Part shown: piece after piece, positions 17,150 through 26,144 of the stretch | How the letters are laid out: each line of letters opens with the position of its first letter | Position numbering within the stretch: the first letter of the stretch is position 1 | Source of the DNA: Kordiimonas marina | Lineage (GTDB): Bacteria > Pseudomonadota > Alphaproteobacteria > Sphingomonadales > Kordiimonadaceae | NCBI RefSeq assembly: GCF_023006325.1 | Contig: NZ_JAINDF010000003.1 | Coordinates: 248,001 to 312,000, forward strand | DNA: 64,000 nt | Reading direction: 5' to 3' | Notes under the pieces: generated by a model | What the model saw: the letters and a program-made list of their open reading frames with translations, nothing else | Databases searched by the model: none | What the model was told of the DNA's origin: nothing | Position numbers and translations under genes: made by a program

Positions 17150-17567
17150 CGCGGCTGCGCCCCGTTCCGGCGCGGCTCCGACCCCGTCGATCATCGGTTC
17201 CGATGTCCAGATCGAAGGCAATGTGAAAACCCGTGGCGAGCTTCAGCTCGATGGCGCCATCATCGGCGACCTTACCTGCGGTGGCCTGGTGATGGGGGAA
17301 AGTGGCTCGGTTGAAGGCAGTATTTCGGCTGACAGCGTCACCATTCGGGGTGCAGTCAGCGGTGAAATCCGCGCCCGCGCCGTACGCCTGGAAAAGACCG
17401 CTGTGGTCGATGGTGATGTCTATCACGAAAGCCTTTCGGTCGAATCCGGCGCCAAGCTGACCGGTCGTTTTGCGCACACCACCAGTCCCAGTGAGGCAAA
17501 GACGCTGGAAAAGGCCGATGAAACGCCCTCGTTCGTTTCCGGCACCAAGAGCGCGGCCGCCGAATAA
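17100..17567 (+). CDS. Bactofilin family cytoskeletal protein
   Basis: Polymer-forming cytoskeletal protein, 155 residues. A short disordered N-terminus is followed by the right-handed beta-helix: IIGSDVQIEGNVKTRGELQ, then repeated G-x-I/V-x-G turns (DGAIIGDLTCGG, ESGSVEGSISAD, RGAVSGEIRA, VVDGDVYHES). ATG at 17100/17103 gives the M-F-x-K-S start common in bactofilins; ATG 17127 has a better Shine-Dalgarno (AAGGACG) and cannot be excluded. The frame overlaps the end of the M23 peptidase gene by 50 bp (23 bp if the later start is used), which implies translational coupling. A strong terminator follows. Confidence 0.93.
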   Translation: MMFVKSKDDMKKPASNNAAAPRSGAAPTPSIIGSDVQIEGNVKTRGELQLDGAIIGDLTCGGLVMGESGSVEGSISADSVTIRGAVSGEIRARAVRLEKTAVVDGDVYHESLSVESGAKLTGRFAHTTSPSEAKTLEKADETPSFVSGTKSAAAE

Positions 17568-17590
17568 GCCAGGCGCAATACCCAAATAGA

Positions 17591-17622
17591 AAGGGCGCCG
17601 CATTATCCTGCGGCGCCCTTTT
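17591..17622. terminator. Bidirectional terminator, bactofilin/prfB
   Basis: AAGGGCGCCGCA and TGCGGCGCCCTT form a 12-bp perfect stem with a TTATCC loop. It sits between the converging bactofilin (+) and prfB (-) genes, with short T-runs on either strand. Confidence 0.88.
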
Positions 17623-17652
17623 CATTATCAGACGCGGAAAACGCTACCGGCC

Positions 17653-18781
17653 TTAGTCGATATCGCTGATATCCTTGGTTTCGCCGTGCACGCGCGCGGC
17701 AAGCGCCGCCGCCAGAAAGGCATCCAGATCACCATCCAGCACCTTGTCGGGCTGGCCGGATTCTTCCCCCGTCCTGAGGTCTTTCACCATCTGGTAAGGC
17801 TGCAACACATACGAACGGATCTGGTGCCCCCAGCCGATCTCCGTCTTTGTCGCATTGACCGCGTTGGCTTCTTCTTCCCGTTTGCGCAGCTCCGCTTCAT
17901 AGAGACGGGCTTTCAACATGCTCATCGCCGCCGCCCGGTTCTTGTGCTGGGACCGCTCAGCCTGGCACTGAACCACGATCCCGGTCGGAATGTGGGTAAT
18001 GCGGACTGCGGAATCCGTCGTGTTGACGTGCTGACCGCCTGCACCGGATGCCCGGTAAGTATCCGTCTTCAGGTCGCTCTCCAGAATCTCGATCTCGATA
18101 TTGTCATCCACGACAGGATAAACCCAGACCGACGCAAAGCTGGTGTGGCGACGGGCGTTGGAATCATACGGCGATATCCGCACAAGCCTGTGCACGCCGG
18201 ATTCGGTTTTAAGCCAGCCGTAGGCATCCTCGCCCTTCATCTGAAGGGTCGCGGACTTGATACCGGCTTCTTCACCTGCGGTATATTGAACCGTACTGAC
18301 CTTGTAGCCGTGCTTTTCGCCCCAGCGCATATACATGCGGAAAAGCATCGATGCCCAGTCCTGGCTTTCGGTCCCGCCTGCGCCTGAGTGAATTTCCACG
18401 TAGGTGTCGTTGGCGTCCGCTTCACCGGAGAGGAGCGCTTTCAGCTCAGCCGCTTTCGCCTTCTCACCCATCTGCGTAAGCGCGACCTCGGCCTCGGCTT
18501 CCATATCTGCATCGCCTTCCATCTCCGCCAGTTCCAGAAGCTCCAGCGTATCGCTGAGGTCCTGTTCAATGGCTTTGACGGCGCCGATGGAGTCATCGAG
18601 CCGGGTCCGTTCACGCATCAGCTTCTGCGCATTCTGGGGGTTGTTCCAAAGATCGGGGTCTTCGGCGAGGGCATTGAGCTCCTCAAGTCTTAAAAGGGCC
18701 CGATCCCAGTCAAAGATGCCTCCTCAGCAGCGCGAGAGACTGCTGGAGTTGGTCGACGGTTGCCTGAGCTTCCGCACGCAT
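17653..18781 (-). CDS. prfB: Peptide chain release factor 2, with programmed +1 frameshift
   Basis: Releases peptides at UGA and UAA stops. Translation starts at the ATG at 18781-18779, runs 23 codons to CTT (18715-18713) and meets an in-frame TGA (18712-18710). A +1 shift continues at GAC (18711-18709) in the long frame, giving 375 residues. All slippery elements are present: an internal Shine-Dalgarno AGGAGG, CAT spacer, then CTT TGA C, as in the classic AGG-GGG-TAT-CTT-TGA-C site. In the full protein GGQ is at residues 248-250, and the stop-reading loop is SPY (203-205) where E. coli has SPF. A simple open reading frame would start at 18618 and miss the first 54 residues. It follows mrcA by 49 bp. 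Confidence 0.96.
18703..18726 (-). promoter_or_regulatory. prfB recoding site (autoregulatory +1 frameshift)
   Basis: On the minus strand AGG AGG CAT CTT TGA C lies at codons 20-24 of prfB. AGGAGG pairs with 16S rRNA three bases before the CTT slip codon, and the weak UGA-C stop is read by RF2 itself. Low RF2 therefore favours frameshifting and more RF2. Established mechanism; site seen directly. Confidence 0.95.
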
Positions 18782-18830
18782 AAACACTATCCTTTATATT
18801 CGAATTCAAGAGCCGGGCACGGCGAGGCGA

Positions 18831-21365
18831 TCAATAAATGCCGCCGGTGCCCTTACGAATTGTGCTCTTGGTTTTAGCGGTTTCGGCGGAGCCGTCAAGT
18901 ACCGCATATTGACCGGGGCGCGGTTCCGTGCCCGGCTTGAAGGCTTCAAGAATAACGTGGCTGTCCGTTACCTTGGCGGGTTCCCCGGTGTCAGCATTAA
19001 TGCGGACAAGCCTGATGCCCTTCGGCATCCGGAACGGAATCCCCGGTTCGTCCTTGAGCGCAACGCGCATGAAGTCCCGGAAAATCGGCACCGCAACGCT
19101 GGAGCCTTCCTCACCATAACCAAGCGACCGAGGCTGGTCGAAGCCGGTGAAAACACCCACCACGAGGTCCGCTGAGAAGCCGACGAACCAGGCGTCGGTC
19201 GCATCGTTGGTTGTCCCGGTCTTGCCAGCAAGCGGCTTGTGCAACACGCGGATTTTCCGGCCCGTACCGTGTTCAACCACGCCCTGAAGCATGGAAACCA
19301 TCTGGTAGGCCGTGAGCGGATCGATGATCTGTTTACGGTCATCCGGGATATCCGGCTCGTCATGGCTGACATCCCATTTCACATTGCAGGACAGGCACTT
19401 GCGCGTGTCATGCTTATAGATGGTATGGCCACGGCGGTCCTGGATACGGTCGATCAGTGTCGGGCTGATCTCCTTGCCGCCGTTGACGATCTCGCCATAC
19501 CCGGCGGTCAGCTTCAACAGCGTCACTTCCCCCGCGCCAAGCGACGAAGCCAGTGTCGGCGTCATGTTATCGGCGATCCCGAACTGCTTCGCATAATTGA
19601 TGATCAGCGGCATTCCCAGATACTGGGCGAGACGCACCGTCATCAGGTTCCGGGATTTTTCGATACCGAGCCGCAGCGTGCTCGGGCCGTAATATTTGTT
19701 GGAGCTGTTTTTCGGCTTCCATTTGCCCTGCCCGTCGCCTTGGTCGATGACGAAAGGCGCATCAAGCACAAGGCTGGCAGGGGTAAAGCCGTGGTCAAGC
19801 GCCGCCATATACACGAACGGCTTGAAGGCCGAGCCCGGCTGGCGTTCAGCCTGGATTGCCCGGTTATATTCGCTGGCGTCATAGTCGTAGCCGCCGACAA
19901 GCGCCAAAACACGGCCTGTGTGCGGGTCGAGCGCGACCAGCGCACCATTGATGGCGGGCACCTGGCGAAGGCCATATTGCGGCACCGGAGGCACGGGCTG
20001 GCCCTCCTCCCCCGCAAAGCCCGCAAGCGACACGGCAGGCGCACTTTCCAATTGTTCGACCGGCACCACATCGCCGACAGACAGAACCTGCGCAATATCC
20101 GTTACCTGGGGGCCAATATGTTCGCCCGGCCGCCAGGCCCGCGCCCACTTGACCTCATCAACCGGGATAAAACCATAGTGGCCGTCTGCCAGCCCGACGA
20201 TGGCCCCATCGGCGCGCACTTCCTGAACCACGGCAAGGTGCCAGGTCTTATAGCCGAGCGGCTTCTTGATCGCAGCCAATTTCGTCTGCCAATCCCGGTC
20301 CACCGTCATCCGTGTGACCGGTCCGCGCCAGCCATGGCGGCGGTCATACGCGACAAGGCCGTCCCTGAGCTTGCGCTCGGCAATGGCCTGCAGGCGTGGC
20401 TCAAGCGATGTCCTAACCGACAGGCCGCCTTCATACAGGACCTTGGTGCCATACATATGGGCAACCCGGCGCCGGACTTCCTCGGTGAAATATTCAGCTT
20501 CGAAATGGGCGTGATCGTCCCTTTCGACCATCACAAGGTCTTCCTGTATCGCTTTTTCGTAGGTCGGCTTGTCGATATAGCCAAGCGTATACATGCGCGA
20601 CAGCACCCAGTTACGCCGCGCAACCGCCCGCGCCTTGTGCCGTGCCGGGTTATAGTTACCCGGTGCCTTGGGAAGTGCAGCGAGATACGCCATCTGCGCG
20701 ACCGTCAGTTCGCTCAGCGACTTATTGAAATAGTTGAGGGCTGCCGCCGCAACGCCGTAGGACCGGTGACCGAAATAAATCTCGTTGAGATAAAGCTCCA
20801 GGATACGGTCCTTGGAGAAAGCGCGTTCGATCCTGAGCGTCAGGATCATTTCCTTGATCTTGCGGTCGAGCCGCTGATCGAGCGTCAGCAGGAAGTTCCG
20901 CGCCACCTGCTGGGTGATGGTTGAGCCCCCCTCAAGCGGGCGGCCGCGCATGATATTATAGACGTTGCGGATATTGGCCCGCACCATGCCCATATAATCA
21001 AGGCCGTCATGCTCGTAGAAATTCTTGTCCTCGGCGGAAATGAAGGCATCGATCAGTTGGTCCGGGATCGCGTTGATCGGGACGAACAGCCGTTCCTGAC
21101 GCGCATATTCCGTCAACAGGCTACCGTCCCCCGCATGGATACGGGTCACAACGGCGGGTTCATAATTGGCCAGTTGGCGGTAATCCGGCAGGTCGCGGCC
21201 ATAATAGATAATGGCCCAGATAACCGCGCCCGCAGCCACGACAAAGCCAACGGCGCCCAGGATAAGGCCGTATTTAAGCAACCTCTTCCAACGCGCCGGT
21301 TTCGCTTTTTTCTGACCGGTCGGTTCGGTTTTCAAATCTTTACTGTCAGCCATTCGTTTCGCCAC
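18831..21365 (-). CDS. mrcA: Penicillin-binding protein 1A (bifunctional)
   Basis: Class A PBP that polymerises and crosslinks peptidoglycan. 844 residues: a basic cytosolic tail, a membrane anchor near residues 30-55, a GT51 domain with E112 in FISAEDKNFYEHDG and GGSTITQQVARNF, an OB-like insertion typical of PBP1A, and a transpeptidase with S512-x-x-K515 (GSAFKP), SRN (KSRNLMTVRL) and K715-T-G (AGKTGTTNDATDAWF). Start: ATG at 21365 (MAKRMADS) or 21353 (MADS); both precede the basic tail. A short C-rich insert (KCLSCN) lies in the transpeptidase region, as in alphaproteobacterial PBP1A. It sits between amiC and prfB in the common order. Confidence 0.95.
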   Translation of the reverse strand: MAKRMADSKDLKTEPTGQKKAKPARWKRLLKYGLILGAVGFVVAAGAVIWAIIYYGRDLPDYRQLANYEPAVVTRIHAGDGSLLTEYARQERLFVPINAIPDQLIDAFISAEDKNFYEHDGLDYMGMVRANIRNVYNIMRGRPLEGGSTITQQVARNFLLTLDQRLDRKIKEMILTLRIERAFSKDRILELYLNEIYFGHRSYGVAAAALNYFNKSLSELTVAQMAYLAALPKAPGNYNPARHKARAVARRNWVLSRMYTLGYIDKPTYEKAIQEDLVMVERDDHAHFEAEYFTEEVRRRVAHMYGTKVLYEGGLSVRTSLEPRLQAIAERKLRDGLVAYDRRHGWRGPVTRMTVDRDWQTKLAAIKKPLGYKTWHLAVVQEVRADGAIVGLADGHYGFIPVDEVKWARAWRPGEHIGPQVTDIAQVLSVGDVVPVEQLESAPAVSLAGFAGEEGQPVPPVPQYGLRQVPAINGALVALDPHTGRVLALVGGYDYDASEYNRAIQAERQPGSAFKPFVYMAALDHGFTPASLVLDAPFVIDQGDGQGKWKPKNSSNKYYGPSTLRLGIEKSRNLMTVRLAQYLGMPLIINYAKQFGIADNMTPTLASSLGAGEVTLLKLTAGYGEIVNGGKEISPTLIDRIQDRRGHTIYKHDTRKCLSCNVKWDVSHDEPDIPDDRKQIIDPLTAYQMVSMLQGVVEHGTGRKIRVLHKPLAGKTGTTNDATDAWFVGFSADLVVGVFTGFDQPRSLGYGEEGSSVAVPIFRDFMRVALKDEPGIPFRMPKGIRLVRINADTGEPAKVTDSHVILEAFKPGTEPRPGQYAVLDGSAETAKTKSTIRKGTGGIY

Positions 21366-21429
21366 AAGGATGGCGCATCATGCCTATTTAGCCTGTGATC
21401 GCAAGAAAATGTGTCGCTCTTGTGGCAGT

Positions 21430-22632
21430 TTAGCGGCCCAGGGCCACCATATGATCGAAAAACTTGTCCACCGCGATGACTGTCGCCTTGGCAATGCGTT
21501 TCCGGCCCTTGCTGCTGTTCAGGAATTTCGCGTTCGAGCGGTTGGTAAGGTAGCCAACTTCCATCAGCACAGAAGGAATGTCCGGCGCCTTCAGCACGCC
21601 CAAGTTGGCGTACCGGTGGCTCCGCGGTAACATCGGGACATCCTCAGACCGCAGTTCTCTAACCAGAAGCTCCCCGAACTGGGCGGAGAAATTCATTGTC
21701 TCGCGCTGCGCCAGGTCGATCAGGATGTTGGAGACATCGTCATCAACCACATCCAGGTTCACTCCTGCGATCACGTCGGACTTGTTCTCCCGGGCGGCCA
21801 GACGCGCGGCCTCCTTGTCCGATGCGACCTCGGAAAGGTTATAAACGCTGCCGCCTTTGGTCCTATGATCACTGATACTGTCGGCATGGACACTGATGAA
21901 AAGGTCGGCGTGCATCCGTCTTGCGATGCGGAACCGCTCCCTGACCGGCCAGAAGATGTCCCGGTCACGGGTCATGCGCACTTCATAGCGGCCTGTCTTC
22001 TCCAGTTCACGGCGTATTTCCTTGGCGATATTGAGGACGATGGTTTTCTCATATACGCCAATCACCCCGAGGTTCCCGGGGTCGGGACCGCCATGGCCGG
22101 GGTCCAGCACGATGATGCGCTTACCACCCTTGCGTCGGGGCATAGGTGTTGCATCGACAACAGTCGGCGCAGGTATCGGCCGCGCCTTTTTCGATTCTGC
22201 CACAGCTTTCAGGAAATCACCCCGGCTCGAAGCCTGCAGGTCAAGCACGAGGCGGGGACCGTATCCGCCCTTGGACGGCAGGTTGAAGATGGACTGCACC
22301 GTCGCCGGTTTATCCAGATCGAGAACAATGCGGTAGGTACCGGGGGTGAAAAGCCCGTGGCGGAACCCGGCAACGGCGCCCGATGTCTTGACGTCATCGC
22401 TGGCGTGCCAATTGGCTTCGGGAAGATCGATCACAACCCTGTAAGGGTCCGCCAGAAGAAATATCTGGGGTGTGGTCTTCCTCGACATATCGAGGACAAA
22501 ACGGGTGACCTTACCGTTCACCCCAAACCGAACACCGGAAATGTCAATATCCTTGGCCTGGGCAAAACCGGCCACTGACAGGCTCAGGGCACCCCAAACC
22601 ACAATCTGCTTAAGACAACGCAACACAAGCAA
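21430..22632 (-). CDS. amiC: N-acetylmuramoyl-L-alanine amidase with AMIN domain
   Basis: Periplasmic zinc amidase that cuts the amide bond between MurNAc and the peptide for daughter-cell separation. Signal peptide (ALSLSVAGFAQA), AMIN domain about residues 25-125 (septal targeting), then Amidase_3. Zinc and catalytic residues: the histidine of LDPGHGG, glutamate in GVYEKTIVLN, histidine in FISVHADS and glutamate in LAQRETMNF. The insertion between VHADS and QRET is the regulatory helix region. Length 400. The start is unclear: TTG at 22632 lies about 13 bases after GGAGGA and no ATG is available before the signal peptide. Directly upstream of mrcA. Confidence 0.92.
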   Translation of the reverse strand: MLVLRCLKQIVVWGALSLSVAGFAQAKDIDISGVRFGVNGKVTRFVLDMSRKTTPQIFLLADPYRVVIDLPEANWHASDDVKTSGAVAGFRHGLFTPGTYRIVLDLDKPATVQSIFNLPSKGGYGPRLVLDLQASSRGDFLKAVAESKKARPIPAPTVVDATPMPRRKGGKRIIVLDPGHGGPDPGNLGVIGVYEKTIVLNIAKEIRRELEKTGRYEVRMTRDRDIFWPVRERFRIARRMHADLFISVHADSISDHRTKGGSVYNLSEVASDKEAARLAARENKSDVIAGVNLDVVDDDVSNILIDLAQRETMNFSAQFGELLVRELRSEDVPMLPRSHRYANLGVLKAPDIPSVLMEVGYLTNRSNAKFLNSSKGRKRIAKATVIAVDKFFDHMVALGR

Positions 22633-22669
22633 TTCCCGCAGTGTTTCCTCCTGAACTCTATCTATATGC

Positions 22670-22693
22670 TTAGATAGTATGAAGAATATCTAA
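22670..22693. repeat. Inverted repeat TTAGATA/TATCTAA
   Basis: Perfect 7-bp inverted repeat with a 10-base gap (22670-22676, 22687-22693), in the AT-rich part of the amiC/rne intergenic. Candidate operator; the regulator is unknown. Confidence 0.4.
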
Positions 22694-22789
22694 ATGGCTC
22701 AAGGGAAACCGGACATTTCGTCCCACCTGGCGCCCCTGCGTTTGCGACAATCGCACCTCCTGATACCAGTTTTCGATTGTAAAGACCTT

Positions 22790-22811
22790 ATGAGTTCACT
22801 ATTTTACTCAT
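22790..22811. repeat. Inverted repeat ATGAGT/ACTCAT in rne leader region
   Basis: ATGAGT (22790-22795) and ACTCAT (22806-22811) form a 6-bp stem. The right arm can pair instead with GAGTTTTT just downstream, giving two exclusive small hairpins. Weak stems; function unknown. Confidence 0.3.
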
Positions 22812-23156
22812 GCGAGTTTTTCGATCGGCCGCTAACAACGGCAGGTCGGGGCTTTCGGGGATGACCGCGTAGCCGCAGTGTTTGAGACGGCTACTTCCAT
22901 CCTCCAGAGCCAAACAAGGACAAGAACCGGCAATGGCCAAAAGGCTGTGCGTAGAGTATTTTACCAAAACAGGGTCCCCTCGGAGTGATGGGCGGCCACC
23001 TGTTTTTGCGTTCAGCTGCCATTCGGAGCTTGCCTCTTCCAGGCCTTCGGCGTCTCGCCGTCCGCGGGCCCTTTCTCACAAAAACATGGAAACCGTCTGC
23101 GCCCCCCTCAATCGAGAGGGCGTGCCTGCGCGGCGGTCTGTCCGGAGACTTAATTT

Positions 23157-26000
23157 ATGTCAACACGTATGCTTATCGACGCGCGTCACACAGAGGAGAC
23201 GCGGGTCACAGTTGTTAAGGGAAGCCGGGTAGAGGAGTTCGATTACGAATCTGCAGCAAAACGCCAACTTAAGGGAAATATCTATCTCGCCCGTGTAACC
23301 CGGGTCGAGCCGTCCCTTCAGGCCGCGTTTGTAGAATATGGCGGCAACCGCCATGGCTTCCTCGCCTTCAGCGAAATTCACCCTGATTATTACCAGATCC
23401 CGGTCGAAGACCGCGAACAGCTGATTGCTGCCGAAACCTCGGCCGCGGCTGAAACCGCGGAAGAAGTCGAAGACGCCGATCATGAAGAGGAAGCGGCCAG
23501 CGAAGCGACCGCCAAATCTGAAACTGAAGGCGACGCCGAAGACCAGGACGAGCATGAAGTCCTCGGGAGCGACGAAGAGGAAAAGGATGCGGAAATAGAA
23601 GCCGCCGCCGAACGCCGCCGCTCGCTCCGCGCCATGAAACGCAAATACCACATCCAGGAAGTGATCAAGCGCCGTCAGGTGCTGCTCGTCCAGGTCGTGA
23701 AAGAAGAACGCGGCAACAAGGGTGCTGCGCTCACCACCTATCTGTCGCTCGCTGGCCGCTACTGCGTGCTTATGCCCAACTCGACCCATTCGGGTGGCAT
23801 CAGCCGCAAAATCTCCTCGGCTGCCGACCGCAAGCGGCTGAAGAAGATGATCGGCGCGCTGGAAGTGCCGGACGAAATGGGCCTCATCATCCGCACCGCG
23901 GGTATGGAGCGCACCAAAGCCGAAGTGAAGCGCGATTACGAATATCTCATGCGCCTGTGGAGCGGCATCCGTGACCTGACCTTGAAGTCGGTCGCGCCGG
24001 CCCTGGTGTATGAAGAAGGCAACCTGATCAAACGGACGATCCGCGATCTTTATACCCGCGATATCGACGAGATCCTGGTGGAAGGCGAAGCCGGCTACCG
24101 CGCAGCGAAGGACTTCATGAAGCTCCTGATGCCGAGCCACGCCCGCAAGGTCCAGCACTATAAGGACCGCATCCCCCTCTTCCACCGTTATCAGGTCGAG
24201 AGCCACCTGGAGGCCATGTACCAGCCTGTGGTGCAGCTCCGGTCCGGCGGCTATATCGTCATCAACCCGACCGAGGCGCTGATTTCGATCGACGTCAACT
24301 CAGGCCGGGCGACTAAAGAACACAATATCGAGGAAACCGCGCTCAAGACCAATATGGAAGCCGCGGAAGAGATCGCACGCCAACTGCGTCTCCGGGATAT
24401 GGCTGGTCTTGTCGTCATCGACTTTATCGATATGGAAGAGCGCAACAACAACCGCTCGGTCGAACGGCGCATGAAGGAAGTCCTCAAGTCGGACCGTGCC
24501 CGTATCCAGGTCGGCCGCATTTCCGGCTTCGGCCTTATGGAAATGTCGCGCCAGCGCCTGCGGCCCAACCTTATCGAAGCCAGCATGGAAAGCTGCGCCA
24601 CCTGTGGCGGCACCGGCGTTGTCCGTTCGGTCGAATCCGCTGCGCTTATGGTGCTGCGTCAGCTTGAAGAAGAAGGCATCCGTGGCCGTAGCTCGACCGT
24701 TCGCATCTCCGCGAACCCCGAGGTCGCCATCTATCTTCTCAACAAGAAGCGCAAGGTGCTCTCCGATCTGGAGAATGATTACGAGTTCACCATCGAAATC
24801 CTGGCCACCACTGAGATGGGCCCGTCGGATATCGAAGTAACCCGCGAAGCCGCCTCCGGCGGTGGCCGGGGCGATGCCCTCCTCGCCGAGACGGCTGTTA
24901 CCCCGGATGGTGCACCGGCACCCCAGGCTGCAGCCCCTGCTCCGGCTGAACGTCCGGCTGAGCCAGCCGAAGCGTCCGAGGGCGATGAAGACAAACCCCG
25001 CCGCAAGCGCCGCAGGCGTCGGCGTCGGCGCCGTGGCAGCGGTGAAGAAGGTGCCCTTGAAACGGCACAGGAGACCGCAGCCAACGACGAAGATGAAGAT
25101 ACCGCAGCCGAGGAATCGGAAGACGGCAAAGAAGCCCAAAGCGGCGAAGACGGAGAACGTCGTCCGCGCCGTCGCCGTGGCAGCCGTGGCGGTCGCCGTC
25201 GTCGCGAAGCCGCAGAACGCCGGACCGAAGGGGCTCCGGAAACTGAGGCCGAGGCTGGCGAAGAAGCGTCTGAAGCTCCCGCTCAGGAAGTTGCAGCCGA
25301 AGCCGCTGAACCGTCTGAAGTGAAAGAGGAAAAGCCGCGCCGCCGTCGTCGCCGCACGAAAGCTGAAATGGCAGAGGCCGCAGAAGCTGCTGAAGCTGCC
25401 GCCAGCGAAGAGGTGAAAACGGAAGAGCCGGTGAAAGCTGAAGCTGAAGCTGAAACAGAAGCAGAGGCTGAAGAAAAGCCGAAACGTCGGCGCCGGACCC
25501 GTAAAAAAGCGGAACCGGCCGATGCTGAGGCCACAACGGTTGAATCTGAGGCAGCCGCCCCTGTAGAAGCCGCTGCCGAAGCGGAAGAAGCACCGGCCAA
25601 GCCGAAACGGACGCGTCGCACCACCAAGAAGACGGCCGAGAAAGCCTCTGCCAGCACGGATGCGGCTGACGAAGCGCCGAAGAAAGCCGCCGATGAGAAG
25701 GCTGAAACGGAAAAGCCCGTTAAACGCACCCGCACCCGCAAGCCGAAAGCTGCCGCGGAGGAAGCTGCCCCGCAAAAGGATGCGGTAGCCTCTGAAAAGG
25801 CACCTGAGAAAGCGGCACCTGCGGCGGAGAAGACAGCCAAGGCCGAAGCACCTGCCCCGAAGGAAAAGCCGGTCGACAAGCCTGTTCAATCCATCTCTGT
25901 CGGAATGGGGGATGATGCGGTCGCGGCCACTGCTGCGGCTCCTGAAGAGGATGGCGACGGGCCAAAACGTAAAGGCTGGTGGCAACGCACCTTTGGCTGA
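23157..26000 (+). CDS. rne: Ribonuclease E
   Basis: Endoribonuclease for mRNA decay and rRNA/tRNA processing, and degradosome scaffold. 947 residues. The S1 domain (from about residue 36) is split by an acidic Glu/Ala-rich insertion (roughly 95-155) typical of alphaproteobacteria. The DNase I-like catalytic site has D379 (SIDVNSGRATKE) and D422 (VIDFIDMEE). The Zn-link is C480-x2-C483 (CATCGGTG). From about residue 590 the tail is disordered, with arginine blocks (RRKRRRRRRRRRG) and Ala/Glu/Lys repeats that bind RNA and partners, ending in KGWWQRTFG, a short conserved-looking peptide. ATG 23157 has GGAG 11 bases upstream. Confidence 0.96.
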   Translation: MSTRMLIDARHTEETRVTVVKGSRVEEFDYESAAKRQLKGNIYLARVTRVEPSLQAAFVEYGGNRHGFLAFSEIHPDYYQIPVEDREQLIAAETSAAAETAEEVEDADHEEEAASEATAKSETEGDAEDQDEHEVLGSDEEEKDAEIEAAAERRRSLRAMKRKYHIQEVIKRRQVLLVQVVKEERGNKGAALTTYLSLAGRYCVLMPNSTHSGGISRKISSAADRKRLKKMIGALEVPDEMGLIIRTAGMERTKAEVKRDYEYLMRLWSGIRDLTLKSVAPALVYEEGNLIKRTIRDLYTRDIDEILVEGEAGYRAAKDFMKLLMPSHARKVQHYKDRIPLFHRYQVESHLEAMYQPVVQLRSGGYIVINPTEALISIDVNSGRATKEHNIEETALKTNMEAAEEIARQLRLRDMAGLVVIDFIDMEERNNNRSVERRMKEVLKSDRARIQVGRISGFGLMEMSRQRLRPNLIEASMESCATCGGTGVVRSVESAALMVLRQLEEEGIRGRSSTVRISANPEVAIYLLNKKRKVLSDLENDYEFTIEILATTEMGPSDIEVTREAASGGGRGDALLAETAVTPDGAPAPQAAAPAPAERPAEPAEASEGDEDKPRRKRRRRRRRRRGSGEEGALETAQETAANDEDEDTAAEESEDGKEAQSGEDGERRPRRRRGSRGGRRRREAAERRTEGAPETEAEAGEEASEAPAQEVAAEAAEPSEVKEEKPRRRRRRTKAEMAEAAEAAEAAASEEVKTEEPVKAEAEAETEAEAEEKPKRRRRTRKKAEPADAEATTVESEAAAPVEAAAEAEEAPAKPKRTRRTTKKTAEKASASTDAADEAPKKAADEKAETEKPVKRTRTRKPKAAAEEAAPQKDAVASEKAPEKAAPAAEKTAKAEAPAPKEKPVDKPVQSISVGMGDDAVAATAAAPEEDGDGPKRKGWWQRTFG

Positions 26001-26020
26001 TCAGGCCTGAAAAATGAATA

Positions 26021-26055
26021 AAAAGGCGGCGAGGCCATAGCTTCGCCGCCTTTTG
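26021..26055 (+). terminator. Intrinsic terminator after rne
   Basis: AAAAGGCGGCGA and TCGCCGCCTTTT pair over 12 bp with a loop that can extend the stem, followed by a T-run. It lies 20 bp after the rne stop. Confidence 0.88.
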
Positions 26056-26144
26056 TTCTTATATGGGGGCTGACCCCGTCGCTCACGTTGATGTCAGGTG
26101 ATGTTCATTGACGATTAAGCTGCCACCGCCTAGCGTGACGGGGA

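Larger units (their letters stand above)
22633..23156. other. amiC/rne divergent intergenic and long rne leader
   Basis: About 520 bp without a convincing gene between amiC (-) and rne (+). It holds AT-rich DNA at 22660-22700, likely containing the divergent promoters, and a GC-rich last 250 bp that can fold, e.g. CGCCCCCCTC/GAGAGGGCG near 23100-23125. Long rne leaders mediate autoregulation by RNase E in enterobacteria; a similar role here is inference. A 116-codon frame starting at 22882 runs into rne and is not supported as a gene. Confidence 0.6.

Noticed and set aside
19239-20924. 561-codon plus-strand frame opposite mrcA
   Set aside because: It is the antisense of the PBP1a coding region; GC-rich third positions keep this frame open. 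The protein has no recognisable domain.
22882-23232. 116-codon plus-strand frame in the rne leader, running into rne
   Set aside because: It is Arg/Ser/Pro-rich with no family resemblance, overlaps the start of rne in another frame, and has composition expected from reading GC-rich leader RNA. A leader peptide cannot be excluded but is not supported.
24300-25985. 561-codon minus-strand frame opposite rne
   Set aside because: Low-complexity Phe/Arg/Leu/Gly sequence produced by antisense reading of the repetitive RNase E tail.
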